Origin: JAJYLM01 sp964547905
GTDB lineage: Bacteria; JAMCPX01
Direction: 5' to 3'
Length of the DNA stretch: 64,000 nucleotides
Assembly: GCA_964547905.1 (NCBI GenBank)
Contig: CAZJPN010000046.1
Span: 1 to 64,000 of the forward strand
Part shown: positions 9,197-18,101 of the stretch, in pieces
Layout: every line of letters begins with the position of its first letter
Position numbering within the stretch: the first letter of the stretch is position 1
Made by a program: the position numbers and the translations under genes
The notes under the pieces: generated by a model
Databases searched by the model: none
Seen by the model: the letters and a program-made list of their open reading frames with translations, nothing else
What the model was told of the DNA's origin: nothing

Positions 9197-9273
9197 TATA
9201 AAATATCATCCCAATGTGGTATATGGTTATTACATTTTTCGGGTTAAAGAAGATATTTTATCGGTATAAAAAT

Positions 9274-9299
9274 AGCGATGGCGCCAAGGCGCCATCGCT
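9274..9299 (-). terminator. hairpin terminator after the SCP2 gene
   Basis: A perfect 12-base stem (AGCGATGGCGCC and its complement) with a 2-base spacer is followed on the minus strand by a T-rich run (ATTTTTATA). It separates the SCP2 gene from tilS. Confidence 0.8.
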
Positions 9300-9305
9300 G
9301 AAGGA

Positions 9306-9659
9306 TTAACTTGCTTTTAATACGTTCTGTAATTTTAACGCAAGCCCCATGTCGCCCTTGATCTTTAATTTTCCCGACATGAAAGCCATCTGTGGGTTTA
9401 ACTTTCCTGATACAATGTCTAAAATGTCTTTGTCTGCAACGGTAATGGTACATTTAGCATCAGGTGATGGACCGCTTGATACCCCTTGTTTCGCAGGCGT
9501 AGCATTTACAACCCATGTGCCTGCTTCAGCTCCTGTAATGTCAAACTGATATACTGCGTTAAGTCCCTTTGCCTTTTCGATATCCTTGTTAATGTTATCT
9601 GGGATAGTTTTTTCAAAAAGCTCCTTAACTGTTTTTGGAAACTCCGGCATTTCATTCAC
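9306..9659 (-). CDS. SCP2 sterol-carrier-type lipid-binding protein
   Basis: A 117-residue single-domain protein of the SCP2 fold, which binds acyl-CoA or other lipids in a hydrophobic groove. The pattern of alternating strands ending in a GKLKIKGDMGLALKL segment is characteristic (the domain ends with a gly-asp turn and an amphipathic helix). No signal peptide or membrane segment is seen, so it is cytoplasmic. It has a very strong ribosome site (AAAGGAGGTGA), its own promoter and its own terminator, so it is a monocistronic and probably well expressed gene. A link to the acyl-CoA enzymes elsewhere in the window is inference only. Confidence 0.87.
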   Translation of the reverse strand: MNEMPEFPKTVKELFEKTIPDNINKDIEKAKGLNAVYQFDITGAEAGTWVVNATPAKQGVSSGPSPDAKCTITVADKDILDIVSGKLNPQMAFMSGKLKIKGDMGLALKLQNVLKAS

Positions 9660-9669
9660 CTCCTTTGTA

Positions 9670-9716
9670 TTGATATATTTATCAATTTTTTATCATGCTA
9701 TTCTTTTTAATGTCAA
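9670..9716 (-). promoter_or_regulatory. promoter and possible operator of the SCP2 gene
   Basis: On the minus strand TTGACA (9711-9716) and GATAAA (9689-9694) are 16 bases apart. An inverted repeat, TTGATA-tatt-TATCAA (9670-9685 as read on the plus strand), lies between the -10 box and the ribosome site and could be an operator. Confidence 0.5.
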
Positions 9717-9795
9717 GCAATAATTCATTTTAGGCTTGCACATCTGTTTTTGCAGGTATATTTAATTCTTCTCATATACATGCTATTGCTACTTT

Positions 9796-10428
9796 ATGAA
9801 TTTGACAGGCATATTTTTTAGTTCTTTTATAATCGCCTTTTCCGGTGCCATGATGCCGGGACCAATGTTTACGGCTACCATGCTCATGAGCAGTAAAAAG
9901 GGGTTTATCTCAGGGCCTCTCATTGTTATGGGGCATGGGACACTTGAGGCTTTGCTTGTGATACTGCTTTATTTGGGGGCCGGTGAGCTGTTAAAAAATA
10001 ATACAGTGATGGGTAGCATCGGTATCATAGGAGGCATAACACTCCTGTGGATGGCTTATGAGGCATTCAGATTCTCTGGCAATGCTCCAACAGGGGGCAA
10101 CGGAAGGCTTCTGAATGGTTCTGCTTATGTTGCCGGTATCGTTACATCTTTATCAAATCCTTACTGGATTGTGTGGTGGGTTACCATAGGTTTAAGTTAC
10201 ATTGTGCTTTCTTTTAAATACGGTATCAGGGGCATTATCATTTTTTATGCAGGGCATATACTGGCCGACCTTGTCTGGTACAGCATCGTTGCACTCTCCT
10301 TCAGCTTTATGAAAAGATTCATATCAACAAAAGGATTCAGGGTGATTACCATTATCAGCGGTATTATATTCGCAGGTTTTTCAGTTTATTTTGTACTGTT
10401 CGGCATACTAAATCTTGTTCAAGTATAA
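9796..10428 (+). CDS. LysE/RhtB-family amino-acid exporter
   Basis: A 210-residue inner-membrane protein with about six hydrophobic helices. The N-terminal helix ends in a PGPMF motif (AFSGAMMPGPMFTATM), the signature of LysE/RhtB translocators that export amino acids or related metabolites. An S-N-P-Y-W segment at mid-length (LSNPYWIVWW) matches the second conserved loop of the family. No ribosome site is obvious before the ATG at 9796, but the frame starts exactly with the conserved first helix. No regulator or substrate-linked gene is adjacent, so the exported compound is unknown. Confidence 0.85.
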   Translation: MNLTGIFFSSFIIAFSGAMMPGPMFTATMLMSSKKGFISGPLIVMGHGTLEALLVILLYLGAGELLKNNTVMGSIGIIGGITLLWMAYEAFRFSGNAPTGGNGRLLNGSAYVAGIVTSLSNPYWIVWWVTIGLSYIVLSFKYGIRGIIIFYAGHILADLVWYSIVALSFSFMKRFISTKGFRVITIISGIIFAGFSVYFVLFGILNLVQV

Positions 10429-10544
10429 TGACAGGGACAGTTACCATGAAAAGAAAATAGGGCGCTGTCCCATTTCATGCAAACTGAATGGTGTTGCAGA
10501 TTATATAAAAATGTATTATTCAGTTATGGAGTGCAGGAGGATGC

Positions 10545-10922
10545 ATGTCTGATAAGGAAAAAATAGTTATAGCGGATGATATGGATACAGTACTTATGCT
10601 CGAGGAGATCCTTCTCAAAAAAACCGGTTATGAGATCATAAAGGCTAAAACAGGTACAGAAGCCCTCAAAAAAATTCAGTCGGAAAAGCCAAAAATAGCA
10701 CTGCTCGATCTTATCATGCCGGAAATTAACGGAGATGCTATATGTAGATTCATTAAGAACAATGATGAGTTAAAACATATAAAGATTGTAATCATAACCT
10801 CCCATGGCAAACCGGAAGACAAAGAACGCGCGATGAGGAGCGGATGCGATTATTTTCTAACCAAACCGGTCAACAGCAGGCAATTGCTGGAGGTAATCAG
10901 TAAAGATTTACAGGTAAAATAA
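10545..10922 (+). CDS. single-domain CheY-like response regulator
   Basis: A 125-residue receiver domain with no output domain. The acidic pair Asp11-Asp12, phospho-acceptor Asp55 (ALLDLIMPE), the Ser of IITSHG and the Lys of LTKP are all present, so it should be phosphorylated by a histidine kinase. It has a strong ribosome site (GCAGGAGG) four bases before the ATG at 10545. No kinase lies nearby. Stand-alone receivers act as phosphate shuttles, in chemotaxis or in polar-localisation systems; nothing here tells which. Confidence 0.92.
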   Translation: MSDKEKIVIADDMDTVLMLEEILLKKTGYEIIKAKTGTEALKKIQSEKPKIALLDLIMPEINGDAICRFIKNNDELKHIKIVIITSHGKPEDKERAMRSGCDYFLTKPVNSRQLLEVISKDLQVK

Positions 10923-11060
10923 TCCACTGCAAAGACGCATCCGTGTTTATAAAAATTATATTGGTAATCTTATGAAGAATGATTCGTTTATAACGGATGG
11001 AATATACATTCTAACGGGGTTTACAAATGTTTTTTGTTTATCGATTGGAGGGAGGTAAAA

Positions 11061-12200
11061 ATGGAGAATTTCACATTTTATAATCCTACAAAAATTATCT
11101 TTGGAAAAGATGAAACTAAAAAAATCGGTCAATATTTAAAGGACAAAAAATGCCTGCTTTTGTATGGTAAAGACAGCATAAAAAAGAACGGCATTTATGA
11201 AAAGGTCGTAAATTCATTAAAGAGCAGCCATGTTGATTTCATCGAAAAAGGCGGGATAAAATCAAACCCTGTTTTAAGCTTTGTACAAGAAGCAATCAAA
11301 ATTGCAAGGAAAGAACAGGTAGATTGCCTGCTGGCCGTAGGCGGAGGCAGTGTTATAGATACAGCAAAGGCAATTGCCTGTGGATTTTACTATGATGGTG
11401 ATGTGTGGGATTTTTTTATAGACAAGGCTAAAATCAAGGATGCATTACCTATTTATGTGGTGTTGACACTTGCAGCTACGGCATCTGAAATGAATTCCGG
11501 TGCCGTGATTACAAAAGAAGAAACCAAACAAAAGTTTAATATTAATTCGGTTACCTTGTTTCCAAGAATATCTATATTAGATCCGGTAAACACGTACACC
11601 GTATCTAAAAACTATGTTGCTTATGGTTGTGTGGATGCGATGGTTCATCTTCTTGAAGGTTATTTTACTCAGGACGAATCCAACACGCTTATTCAAGATG
11701 GCTTTATTGAGGTGCTTATAAGAGTGCTTATTCAGAGTACGGATATGATAATGGATGATCAGAACAACTACAATGCGAGGGCCGATTTTATGTGGGCTGC
11801 TACCTTAGCATTGAATGGTTTGACCACTGCCGGTATTGGTAGTTATGGCTTCCCAAACCATATGATCGGGCATTCTCTAAGTGCAATTTATGATATCGCG
11901 CATGGAGCTTCGCTATCGATAGTTTTTCCAGCATGGCTTAAGTACAGTATGAGAAAGAAACCCGACAAAATAACTCAATTTGGTAAGGCAGTGTTCCACA
12001 GAGACACTGCGCAGCAAGCTATTGAATCATTAGAAAATTTCTTTAAGTCCATAAAAACTCCTATAAGGCTATCAGAGATAAATATACCGGTATCGGATTT
12101 AGGTAAAATTGCACAAAATGCTGTTATGCTGGCACGAAAATGGAGATTGAAGGAGTACACGCAAGAAGCGATTACCGATATATTGAGGTTGGCGATTTGA
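11061..12200 (+). CDS. iron-containing alcohol dehydrogenase (butanol-dehydrogenase type)
   Basis: A 379-residue group III alcohol dehydrogenase acting on aldehydes and alcohols with NAD(P)H. The nucleotide-binding GGGSVID is at 94-100. The metal ligands Asp192, His196, His267 and His281 are present in VDAMVH and NHMIGH...HG contexts. The N-terminal NPTKIIFGKD is typical of BDH-like members. The ATG at 11061 is preferred over upstream in-frame starts because GGAGGGAGGT lies directly before it. It stands alone between a receiver protein and a glycosyltransferase, so the physiological substrate is open. Confidence 0.93.
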   Translation: MENFTFYNPTKIIFGKDETKKIGQYLKDKKCLLLYGKDSIKKNGIYEKVVNSLKSSHVDFIEKGGIKSNPVLSFVQEAIKIARKEQVDCLLAVGGGSVIDTAKAIACGFYYDGDVWDFFIDKAKIKDALPIYVVLTLAATASEMNSGAVITKEETKQKFNINSVTLFPRISILDPVNTYTVSKNYVAYGCVDAMVHLLEGYFTQDESNTLIQDGFIEVLIRVLIQSTDMIMDDQNNYNARADFMWAATLALNGLTTAGIGSYGFPNHMIGHSLSAIYDIAHGASLSIVFPAWLKYSMRKKPDKITQFGKAVFHRDTAQQAIESLENFFKSIKTPIRLSEINIPVSDLGKIAQNAVMLARKWRLKEYTQEAITDILRLAI

Positions 12201-12327
12201 ACACAAAATGCAATTTTGGGTTTAAAACAGAAATCTTAAAGTTGTAATCTGCAGTGTTCTTTCAATGATAGCTTGCATGAAGGATGCAATACTGAATTTA
12301 CCTGTTGGTTTACGGTAGAGAAGTCAC

Positions 12328-14103
12328 ATGCTTGATTTTAAAAAAAAACATATAAACTGGATCACGGCTTTTGGTTTCTCCATCCTTAACATTGTCCTTT
12401 CCATGCGTTATGTTGGTTTTGTAATGTTCGATCAGGATCCGTGGATCGCAATATACGGTGCAAAAAGAATCCTTGAGGGGCAACTACTCTATAAGAACTT
12501 CTTTGATTTTGTTACACCGGGAACGGACTATCTGCTTGCAGGCATATTCTATCTTTTCGGTTTAAAACTGTCCGTTGCTCATTGGGCAGTTATACTGTCA
12601 AACGCCGCATGTATCTTCTTTGTTGTATACCTGTCATTTGATATCATTAAAAACAAATGGCTCAGCCTGTTGCCGGGATTGTTGTTCTCCCTTTATTCGG
12701 CCTATGTTTACTATGTCAGCCATCACTGGTTTATACTTTTGCCTGTAGTACTTGTATTGTTTACAGGGGTAAAGATTGTAACACAGGATGCTGTGAAACC
12801 CCATAAATGGTTCTTTTCAGGACTTGCAACAGCAGGTGCATTCTTATTTATACAGAGTATAGGGGTTACACTGTTTGGCATGTTGGTGCTATTTATCATC
12901 TGGTACCATATCGGGAGTCATTCCCGTCCCGCGAAAAACGGGATAAATCCCAACAGGAATCCAGACTTCCGCGTCATTCCTGCGAAAGCAGGTATCCAGA
13001 GATTTTTTGCTCTGCTCAGAACGACAAAGGGAGATTGGATTCCGCATCAAGTGCGGAATGACATAGAAAAAAGCAACCAGAGCAGGTCTGATATGCGGCG
13101 GGTTTTATTAAGAAGTGTGATGTATTATACCTCCGGTTTTCTGATACCAATATGCTTTGTTATAATCGTGTTTGCCTTATCAGGAAGCCTCAGTGCATTT
13201 ATCTATGATTCGTTTGTCTGGCCTTTTTCACATTACAGGGCAATAAATCTATCTACCCCATCGGACTTATTAAAGCTTTGGATTAAAGAGCTTTCAAGTA
13301 ACGGCTTTATTATGGGTTTAATTTATAGTTTTGTTGCATATTCCGGTATTTTGTTATCGCTCATGGCTCTTGTATATGCGGCTGCTAAAGTAAGAAAACC
13401 TAAAACACGCGAATTATCTCTGACGGCTTTTGTGTCATTTTTTTGTGCCGGGATTATAGCGGGCCTTCTGCCGAATCCCCCAGCTTTCCATTTAATGGTT
13501 TTCTTGTCGGTTTATATGATTGCCATTATTATTATATTTGAATACGCCCCTTTCTGGAGCAGCAGGCTTGTAAGGGCTGTTTTTTATTTCTATTTTATTT
13601 CAATAACACTTGTTGTTTCTTACAACACATACAGGCTTTTTTTGGCTTACTACAGGCCTGAAAATGCAGTAGAGGCATTTCAAACGCCTATAGGAAAGGT
13701 AAAAATGTATAAAAACTACAGGGACTTGCCTTATGATATTTCATACCCGTTACCTTTTCTAAAGGATCTTCCTATAAAATTCCCGAAATATATCTTTGTG
13801 CTGTACTGGTCTCCATCGCTTTACATGCTAACAGGCGCAGACAATCCTACACCGTTAAATACTTATGCACCATATTACAACACAAGAGAGCAGGCAATGT
13901 CTGTAATCCATGCATTAAAGTCAAATCATACAGAACTTATTATCATAGATAATGCTATTAATTTTGAAAAACATATTGGATGGTGGATGCACGATCCAAG
14001 AGTATTTTCTCCTGACGAGCCGCTTATAAGCTATATCCATGCCCATTACCAGCTTGAAAAAGTTATACCCGGATATAAGATATACAGGTTAAAAAAGCGA
14101 TAA
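12328..14103 (+). CDS. GT-C type membrane glycosyltransferase with an in-frame repeat insertion
   Basis: A 591-residue membrane protein with about ten hydrophobic segments and a C-terminal soluble domain of about 120 residues. The first loop holds two acidic residues in a DQDPW context followed by a Gly-Leu-rich segment. This resembles polyprenol-sugar dependent GT-C enzymes (PMT/ArnT/GT39 and related families) that use the first loop Asp to transfer sugars on the extracytoplasmic side. Residues about 197-248 are encoded by a palindromic repeat (positions 12917-13062), including the tell-tale IPAKAGIQ peptide, and form an extra hydrophilic loop. The frame stays open through it. The acceptor is unknown and no polysaccharide cluster is nearby. 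Confidence 0.75.
   Translation: MLDFKKKHINWITAFGFSILNIVLSMRYVGFVMFDQDPWIAIYGAKRILEGQLLYKNFFDFVTPGTDYLLAGIFYLFGLKLSVAHWAVILSNAACIFFVVYLSFDIIKNKWLSLLPGLLFSLYSAYVYYVSHHWFILLPVVLVLFTGVKIVTQDAVKPHKWFFSGLATAGAFLFIQSIGVTLFGMLVLFIIWYHIGSHSRPAKNGINPNRNPDFRVIPAKAGIQRFFALLRTTKGDWIPHQVRNDIEKSNQSRSDMRRVLLRSVMYYTSGFLIPICFVIIVFALSGSLSAFIYDSFVWPFSHYRAINLSTPSDLLKLWIKELSSNGFIMGLIYSFVAYSGILLSLMALVYAAAKVRKPKTRELSLTAFVSFFCAGIIAGLLPNPPAFHLMVFLSVYMIAIIIIFEYAPFWSSRLVRAVFYFYFISITLVVSYNTYRLFLAYYRPENAVEAFQTPIGKVKMYKNYRDLPYDISYPLPFLKDLPIKFPKYIFVLYWSPSLYMLTGADNPTPLNTYAPYYNTREQAMSVIHALKSNHTELIIIDNAINFEKHIGWWMHDPRVFSPDEPLISYIHAHYQLEKVIPGYKIYRLKKR
12917..13062. repeat. palindromic repeat element inserted in the glycosyltransferase gene
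   Basis: GTCATTCC at 12917-12924 and again at 12973-12980 faces its complement GGAATGAC at 13055-13062. Inner hairpins CCTGCgaaaGCAGG (about 12979-12992) and TTCCGCatcaagtGCGGAA (about 13040-13058) complete the structure. This pattern and the encoded IPAKAGIQ peptide are a common dispersed repeat of proteobacterial genomes. Similar remnants are at 25911-25929 and near 63457. Confidence 0.8.
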
Positions 14104-14118
14104 AGAGTTGTACGGTGC

Positions 14119-14814
14119 CTACCTGCGCTCCGATGTCGCGGTCACAAGCCATTTGTAGATTGACAGCATATCCTGTCCCATTCTTTCCGGGTGCCACTGG
14201 ACACCGAGTACGTTCGGGAAATCCCTGTGTTCTATGGCTTCTATAATCCCGTCATCGGCTTTTGCAGAAACGGTAATCCCTTTACCGGGTTCTTTTATTG
14301 CTTGATGATGGCTCGTGTTTATGGTTGTCCTGTCCTTCTTGATAAAGGCATGTAGTGTTGTATGGTGTGTGATTGCAATACCATGCTCGCCTTTTGAGTG
14401 GTCGTAGCTTTTGGGTGCCTGTATTTTTATATCCTGATAGAGCGAGCCTCCCGCTATAACGTTTATGAGCTGCATACCTCCGCATACACCGAGCACCGGT
14501 ATGCCCCTTTTTAAGGATTCTATGTAAACCGCTGCTTCAAACGCGGTCCTCTCAGGAACTGTCTGAAGGGCCATAACCGGCTGTTCGCCGTACATGGCAG
14601 GGGATATGTCGAAGTTACCGCCTGTGATAACGAGTCCGTCTATCCGTTCAACAAGCCCCTGTATTTTTGCTGTGTCGGTAAGCAGAACGGGTATTCCGCC
14701 GGCGTGCTCAACAGCCTGCGTGTAAGCTTTATAAATAAAAAATGACGGGCGGTTGTTTATCTCCCCAGTATCCGCGGTAATACCTATGAAAGGGAATTTC
14801 TTTTCATGTCCCAT
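14119..14814 (-). CDS. class-I glutamine amidotransferase-like gamma-glutamyl hydrolase (peptidase C26, PuuD-like)
   Basis: A 231-residue cytoplasmic hydrolase that probably cleaves a gamma-glutamyl amide, as PuuD does with gamma-glutamyl-GABA. The nucleophile elbow GVCGG places Cys111. The catalytic His-Glu pair lies in the GVQWHPE motif near residue 205-212. The loop VITGGNFDISP and the SHHQAIK segment are both typical of the C26 group. Length is near the family norm. The ribosome site before the ATG at 14812-14814 is poor. No other polyamine or putrescine genes are adjacent, so the true substrate is uncertain. Confidence 0.88.
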   Translation of the reverse strand: MGHEKKFPFIGITADTGEINNRPSFFIYKAYTQAVEHAGGIPVLLTDTAKIQGLVERIDGLVITGGNFDISPAMYGEQPVMALQTVPERTAFEAAVYIESLKRGIPVLGVCGGMQLINVIAGGSLYQDIKIQAPKSYDHSKGEHGIAITHHTTLHAFIKKDRTTINTSHHQAIKEPGKGITVSAKADDGIIEAIEHRDFPNVLGVQWHPERMGQDMLSIYKWLVTATSERR

Positions 14815-14882
14815 GCCGTGTTTATAATACCTTTCGTGTGGTTATTGCAAATTATATTGTCCTGTATTATCTTACTTTATTC

Positions 14883-15719
14883 ATGAACCCGATTATAGCC
14901 ATTACATATTCATTCCTGTTCGGCCTGCTTCACGGCATACTGCCTGATGAGCATACCTGGCCTATAACCTTCAGCTATGCCATTGGTGGCGGTAGCGGCA
15001 AAGAGGGTATGAAAGCAGGGCTTTATTTTTCACTTGCATTTACTGTCCAACGGACCATAATATCCGAGCTTGCCTATCTTGCGCTTGCCCCTTTTGTTTT
15101 TACTGTAAACAGGTATATCTATTTAATAGTTGGCCTTGTAATGTTTATTGCAGGTGTAATCGTGCTTAAAAAGAATATATACCCACATCTGCATTTGCTT
15201 GGTCACCATCATGAGGATGTTAATCGTATGGAAAGAAACTTAAATATATTGGGCGCAAAATGTGCGGACTGCGAGACTGAAACATCTGCACCTCCAATCA
15301 GGTGGACACTTATTCATGGATTTATTGCCGGCTTTGGCTTTGGAGGATTTGCATTGTTTGTTAATACAGTGGCTGCGCCGGCAATGCCGGGCGTGTGGTT
15401 TGGTTTTTTGCCGGGTCTTTTTTTCGGTATCGGAACAATGCTGATGCTGCTCATCGTAGGTGCATTATTTGGCATGTCCCTTAAATGGGTACACTCTCTT
15501 ACAGAGGCTGATATAAAAAAGATCGGGGCTGAAACAGGCGGCAGAACATTATTCTTTGGAGGTCTACTTTTTATCATAGCGGGTATATTAACTGTTGCGG
15601 GTATTGATATAAAACTGCCCTTTATCTCGGATTATACACTTATAACGTTCTTTATGATTGGAGTAGCCATACCTGCTTTTATATACTCGTACAGACGAGT
15701 TATTAACGCAAAGAAATAA
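14883..15719 (+). CDS. NicO-like multi-helix metal permease (putative nickel/cobalt exporter)
   Basis: A 278-residue membrane protein with about seven helices. The first helix carries His-x4-Asp-Glu-His (HGILPDEH), close to the H-x4-D-H signature of NiCoT/NicO permeases. A loop after helix 4 has LGHHHE and, a little later, a Cys pair (CADC). His and Cys in the loop fit metal handling. The ATG at 14883 is chosen; an in-frame GTG at 14838 would add 15 residues, and neither has a clear ribosome site. It is divergent from the C26 hydrolase. The family call is by motif only; a different TauE-like or HupE-like permease is possible. Confidence 0.6.
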   Translation: MNPIIAITYSFLFGLLHGILPDEHTWPITFSYAIGGGSGKEGMKAGLYFSLAFTVQRTIISELAYLALAPFVFTVNRYIYLIVGLVMFIAGVIVLKKNIYPHLHLLGHHHEDVNRMERNLNILGAKCADCETETSAPPIRWTLIHGFIAGFGFGGFALFVNTVAAPAMPGVWFGFLPGLFFGIGTMLMLLIVGALFGMSLKWVHSLTEADIKKIGAETGGRTLFFGGLLFIIAGILTVAGIDIKLPFISDYTLITFFMIGVAIPAFIYSYRRVINAKK

Positions 15720-15750
15720 AAACAGCGGTGAGTTACTCACCGCTGTTTTT
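15720..15750. terminator. bidirectional terminator between the permease and radical SAM genes
   Basis: A perfect stem (AACAGCGGTGAG, loop TTA, CTCACCGCTGTT) is flanked by A-run on one side and T-run on the other, so it can end transcription from both convergent genes. Confidence 0.9.
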
Positions 15751-15787
15751 ATAGTATGGTTCTGTACTGTACCGAAACAAGAATTCT

Positions 15788-17269
15788 TTATTCAACTTTC
15801 ATTCTCTCCTCCCACAAAGGTGTCATTTTTTGCTGAAGTTCTTTGTCGAACTCCTCCATCTTTTTCAGATATTCCGGATCTTCAAGGGCTAATTTTGCAT
15901 TCTCATCTTCCGGTTTTGCATCGGGGGTAAGGATTTCTTCCCTAAAGACACGATGATTGTCGCGGATTGCGCATGGAGTGAAAAAGTTTCCTGGTGAATC
16001 TTTCATGTATCCATAATCCGACTGCCATTTTCTTCCTCTTACAAACAGATCGCTCATCAAGGCATCTGTAATTGTCTTATTCTGCTTATATAGATTGTAG
16101 ATATTATCTTTATAAAATGGAACAAACACACAAGGCATTATATTGCCGTTCCAGTCTATGTAAAAATATCCGCTGGGGCGGCCATAGGCTAAACAGCCAC
16201 GCGATCCAGGACCTGCATCCCAAAAATCAGCCACAAAATAACCCTTTTTGAATAAAATGTCTTCCCATTTTAAGGTAAACCGAAGCCTTTGCTCCGGCGT
16301 CAGCATAAGATCCATCGTATCTTTAGCCCGGCCTATGGGCATTAAGTGAAATATCCACATGTAAGTCGCGCCTAATTCTTCGAACCAGTATTCGTAAAAG
16401 TCGTCCTGCATGAGTATATCTATATTTTCTTTTGTTGCAGTAACGGATGCACCAAAAGGAACTCCATATTTTTTGAGTTGCTCTATGCTCTGAAGTATCC
16501 TTTTGTAGATTCCTTTGCCTCTTCTCTTATCGGTTTGTTCTTCATAGCCTTCTACGGATATAGCCGGGGTCATATTTGCGGTTTCTTTTAGCCTTTTCAA
16601 ATTTTCTTGACTCATCAATGTACCATTCGTGTAAACCAGAAAAAATGTATCTTTGAATTCTTCAGCAAGTGATATCACATCCTTGGTTCCGTCCTTCCAC
16701 ATGAACGGTTCTCCACCGGAGATCACTGAGAACCTGCTGCCGCACATATCATGCATCTCCTTTATTAACCTCTCGACAACATTGTAAGGTAATGAAGCGA
16801 GTGTTGATGGATTACTTGCAGCATAGCAGCCCGTACATTTTAAATTGCACTTTTGGGTGGGAGAAACGAGGACAAACCCCGGCGGTTCTACACCGTGCTT
16901 GCTTTTGTAAGCATCGATTGTTTCCTTAACTCCCTCTCCATAAAGAGGAGGTTTAACAAGGTTTTCAACGAAGCTCTGGGCATATTCTTTTGATACATAT
17001 CCCCTGTCCACATTTTTCAAACCCTGTCTTAACAGATTGATAAAGAACTGGGATTGTACATTTGACAGATACTCTGATTTTGATCCGTATGTGAATTCGT
17101 AGGTATGAATCGAGTTTTTAATGCCCTTGTTGACTGCACTCAACAATACGTTTCTCACCAAATTTTTGTTTGTCAGCAACCTTATCCCGTTCAGCAGCAT
17201 AAATTTTTTAATCTCAGAGGTGATTTTTGTGTTTTTAACGCTTCTCACATTTTTACCGGTACTACTCAT
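15788..17269 (-). CDS. radical SAM/SPASM-domain protein of unknown function
   Basis: A 493-residue enzyme. The radical SAM CxxxCxxC motif (Cys141, Cys145, Cys148 in QKCNLKCTGCYA) follows a ~130-residue N-terminal helical region. The GGEP SAM-binding motif is present. A C-terminal SPASM-like region has Cys in SRGCLAYG, IMPCVF and FTPCAI, enough for one or two more Fe-S clusters. The C-terminus is a charged helix. The ATG at 17267-17269 follows a GGGGGGT ribosome site; longer starts run into the regulator's operator region. It lies 88 bases after a TetR gene, and operator-like sites in that gap suggest control by it. SPASM proteins often modify peptides, but no peptide precursor is visible here. 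Confidence 0.85.
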   Translation of the reverse strand: MSSTGKNVRSVKNTKITSEIKKFMLLNGIRLLTNKNLVRNVLLSAVNKGIKNSIHTYEFTYGSKSEYLSNVQSQFFINLLRQGLKNVDRGYVSKEYAQSFVENLVKPPLYGEGVKETIDAYKSKHGVEPPGFVLVSPTQKCNLKCTGCYAASNPSTLASLPYNVVERLIKEMHDMCGSRFSVISGGEPFMWKDGTKDVISLAEEFKDTFFLVYTNGTLMSQENLKRLKETANMTPAISVEGYEEQTDKRRGKGIYKRILQSIEQLKKYGVPFGASVTATKENIDILMQDDFYEYWFEELGATYMWIFHLMPIGRAKDTMDLMLTPEQRLRFTLKWEDILFKKGYFVADFWDAGPGSRGCLAYGRPSGYFYIDWNGNIMPCVFVPFYKDNIYNLYKQNKTITDALMSDLFVRGRKWQSDYGYMKDSPGNFFTPCAIRDNHRVFREEILTPDAKPEDENAKLALEDPEYLKKMEEFDKELQQKMTPLWEERMKVE

Positions 17270-17313
17270 TTTTATTACCCCCCTTTTAGATTTTATATAT
17301 CTTATTTGCAAAC

Positions 17314-17346
17314 ATATCGACCAAACCAGTTTAATAGTCGAACGAA
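17314..17346. promoter_or_regulatory. candidate TetR operator sites before the radical SAM gene
   Basis: The element ATATCGACCAAA (17314-17325) and a degenerate TAGTCGAACGAA (17335-17346) resemble the TTGTTCGACCAAA site in front of the TetR gene. They lie 45-77 bases upstream of the radical SAM start. Confidence 0.5.
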
Positions 17347-17357
17347 ATACAAAAAAA

Positions 17358-17954
17358 TTATTCCTTTTTAATACCTTTGAACAGGATATCAATCAATCTA
17401 TTGATATTGTCTTCTATTTTTGAAACATCATACTTCTCAAACCACGGATGCTCTAAACCTTTTAATGCAGTGGTGATGGCAAGTGCGGTACCATCGATGT
17501 TATTGCTAACAAACATACCCTGCTCAATCCCGCTGTCCAGGATTCCCTTTATAACCTCAAATTCATATTGATGATACTTCTCTCGCATCTTCTCGATGAA
17601 TTTATAATGTTTGTTGAGATATTCATCTTTTAATACATTGTAAAAATTGACAAGATGATTAAAGGAGAGTATTTTTGTCTTGACATAAACATACAATTTC
17701 CTTTGCGGCGTAATCTCTTGCTCGATTGCTTTTGATATTTCCTCTTTTAATGCTTCACTTTCTTTTTCGACAACTGTTTGAAAAATCTCTTCTTTACTTT
17801 TAAAGTAATAATAAATAGAACTCTTTGCCTTGTTTACAGCAAGGGCGATCTCATCCATGGTAGTTTTTTTAAAACCAAACCGTGCAAAAATGCCTTGCGA
17901 AGAATCGATTATCTTTTCTTTTACTTTATTATCAAAATTTAACGTGTTATTCAT
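17358..17954 (-). CDS. TetR-family transcriptional regulator of the radical SAM gene
   Basis: A 198-residue regulator. An N-terminal helix-turn-helix (residues about 15-60, with FGFKKTTMDEIA and KSSIYYYFKSKEE) is followed by an all-helical ligand-binding domain without a recognisable ligand motif. The ATG at 17952-17954 is preferred; a TTG 30 bases upstream overlaps the operator. The promoter upstream contains at least two TCGA-centred sites, so it probably represses itself. The radical SAM gene follows on the same strand, with a further pair of sites in the gap. The ligand is unknown. Confidence 0.9.
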   Translation of the reverse strand: MNNTLNFDNKVKEKIIDSSQGIFARFGFKKTTMDEIALAVNKAKSSIYYYFKSKEEIFQTVVEKESEALKEEISKAIEQEITPQRKLYVYVKTKILSFNHLVNFYNVLKDEYLNKHYKFIEKMREKYHQYEFEVIKGILDSGIEQGMFVSNNIDGTALAITTALKGLEHPWFEKYDVSKIEDNINRLIDILFKGIKKE

Positions 17955-17970
17955 AGATTTATAGTACTCC

Positions 17971-18027
17971 GTTTGTTCGACCAAATATGTCTTTTGTTCG
18001 ATTATACTATTTAATATAGTGTGTCAA
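17971..18027 (-). promoter_or_regulatory. tetR promoter with overlapping operator sites
   Basis: On the minus strand TTGACA (18022-18027) and TATAAT (18001-18006) are 15 bases apart. Read on the plus strand, near-palindromic TTTGTTCGACCAAA (17972-17985) and TTTGTTCGATTAT (17993-18005) overlap the -10 box and transcript start, as expected for a repressor. Confidence 0.7.
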
Positions 18028-18101
18028 GCAGTATCGGCGTTTGCAATAGTATTTTTTGTTAAGGGTTTTTAAATGAGATCATAAGGATTATATTGCACTG
18101 T

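Noticed and set aside
12807..13061. 84-codon frame inside the glycosyltransferase gene
   Set aside because: It is an alternative frame over the membrane gene and the repeat; the repeat encodes peptides like this in every frame.
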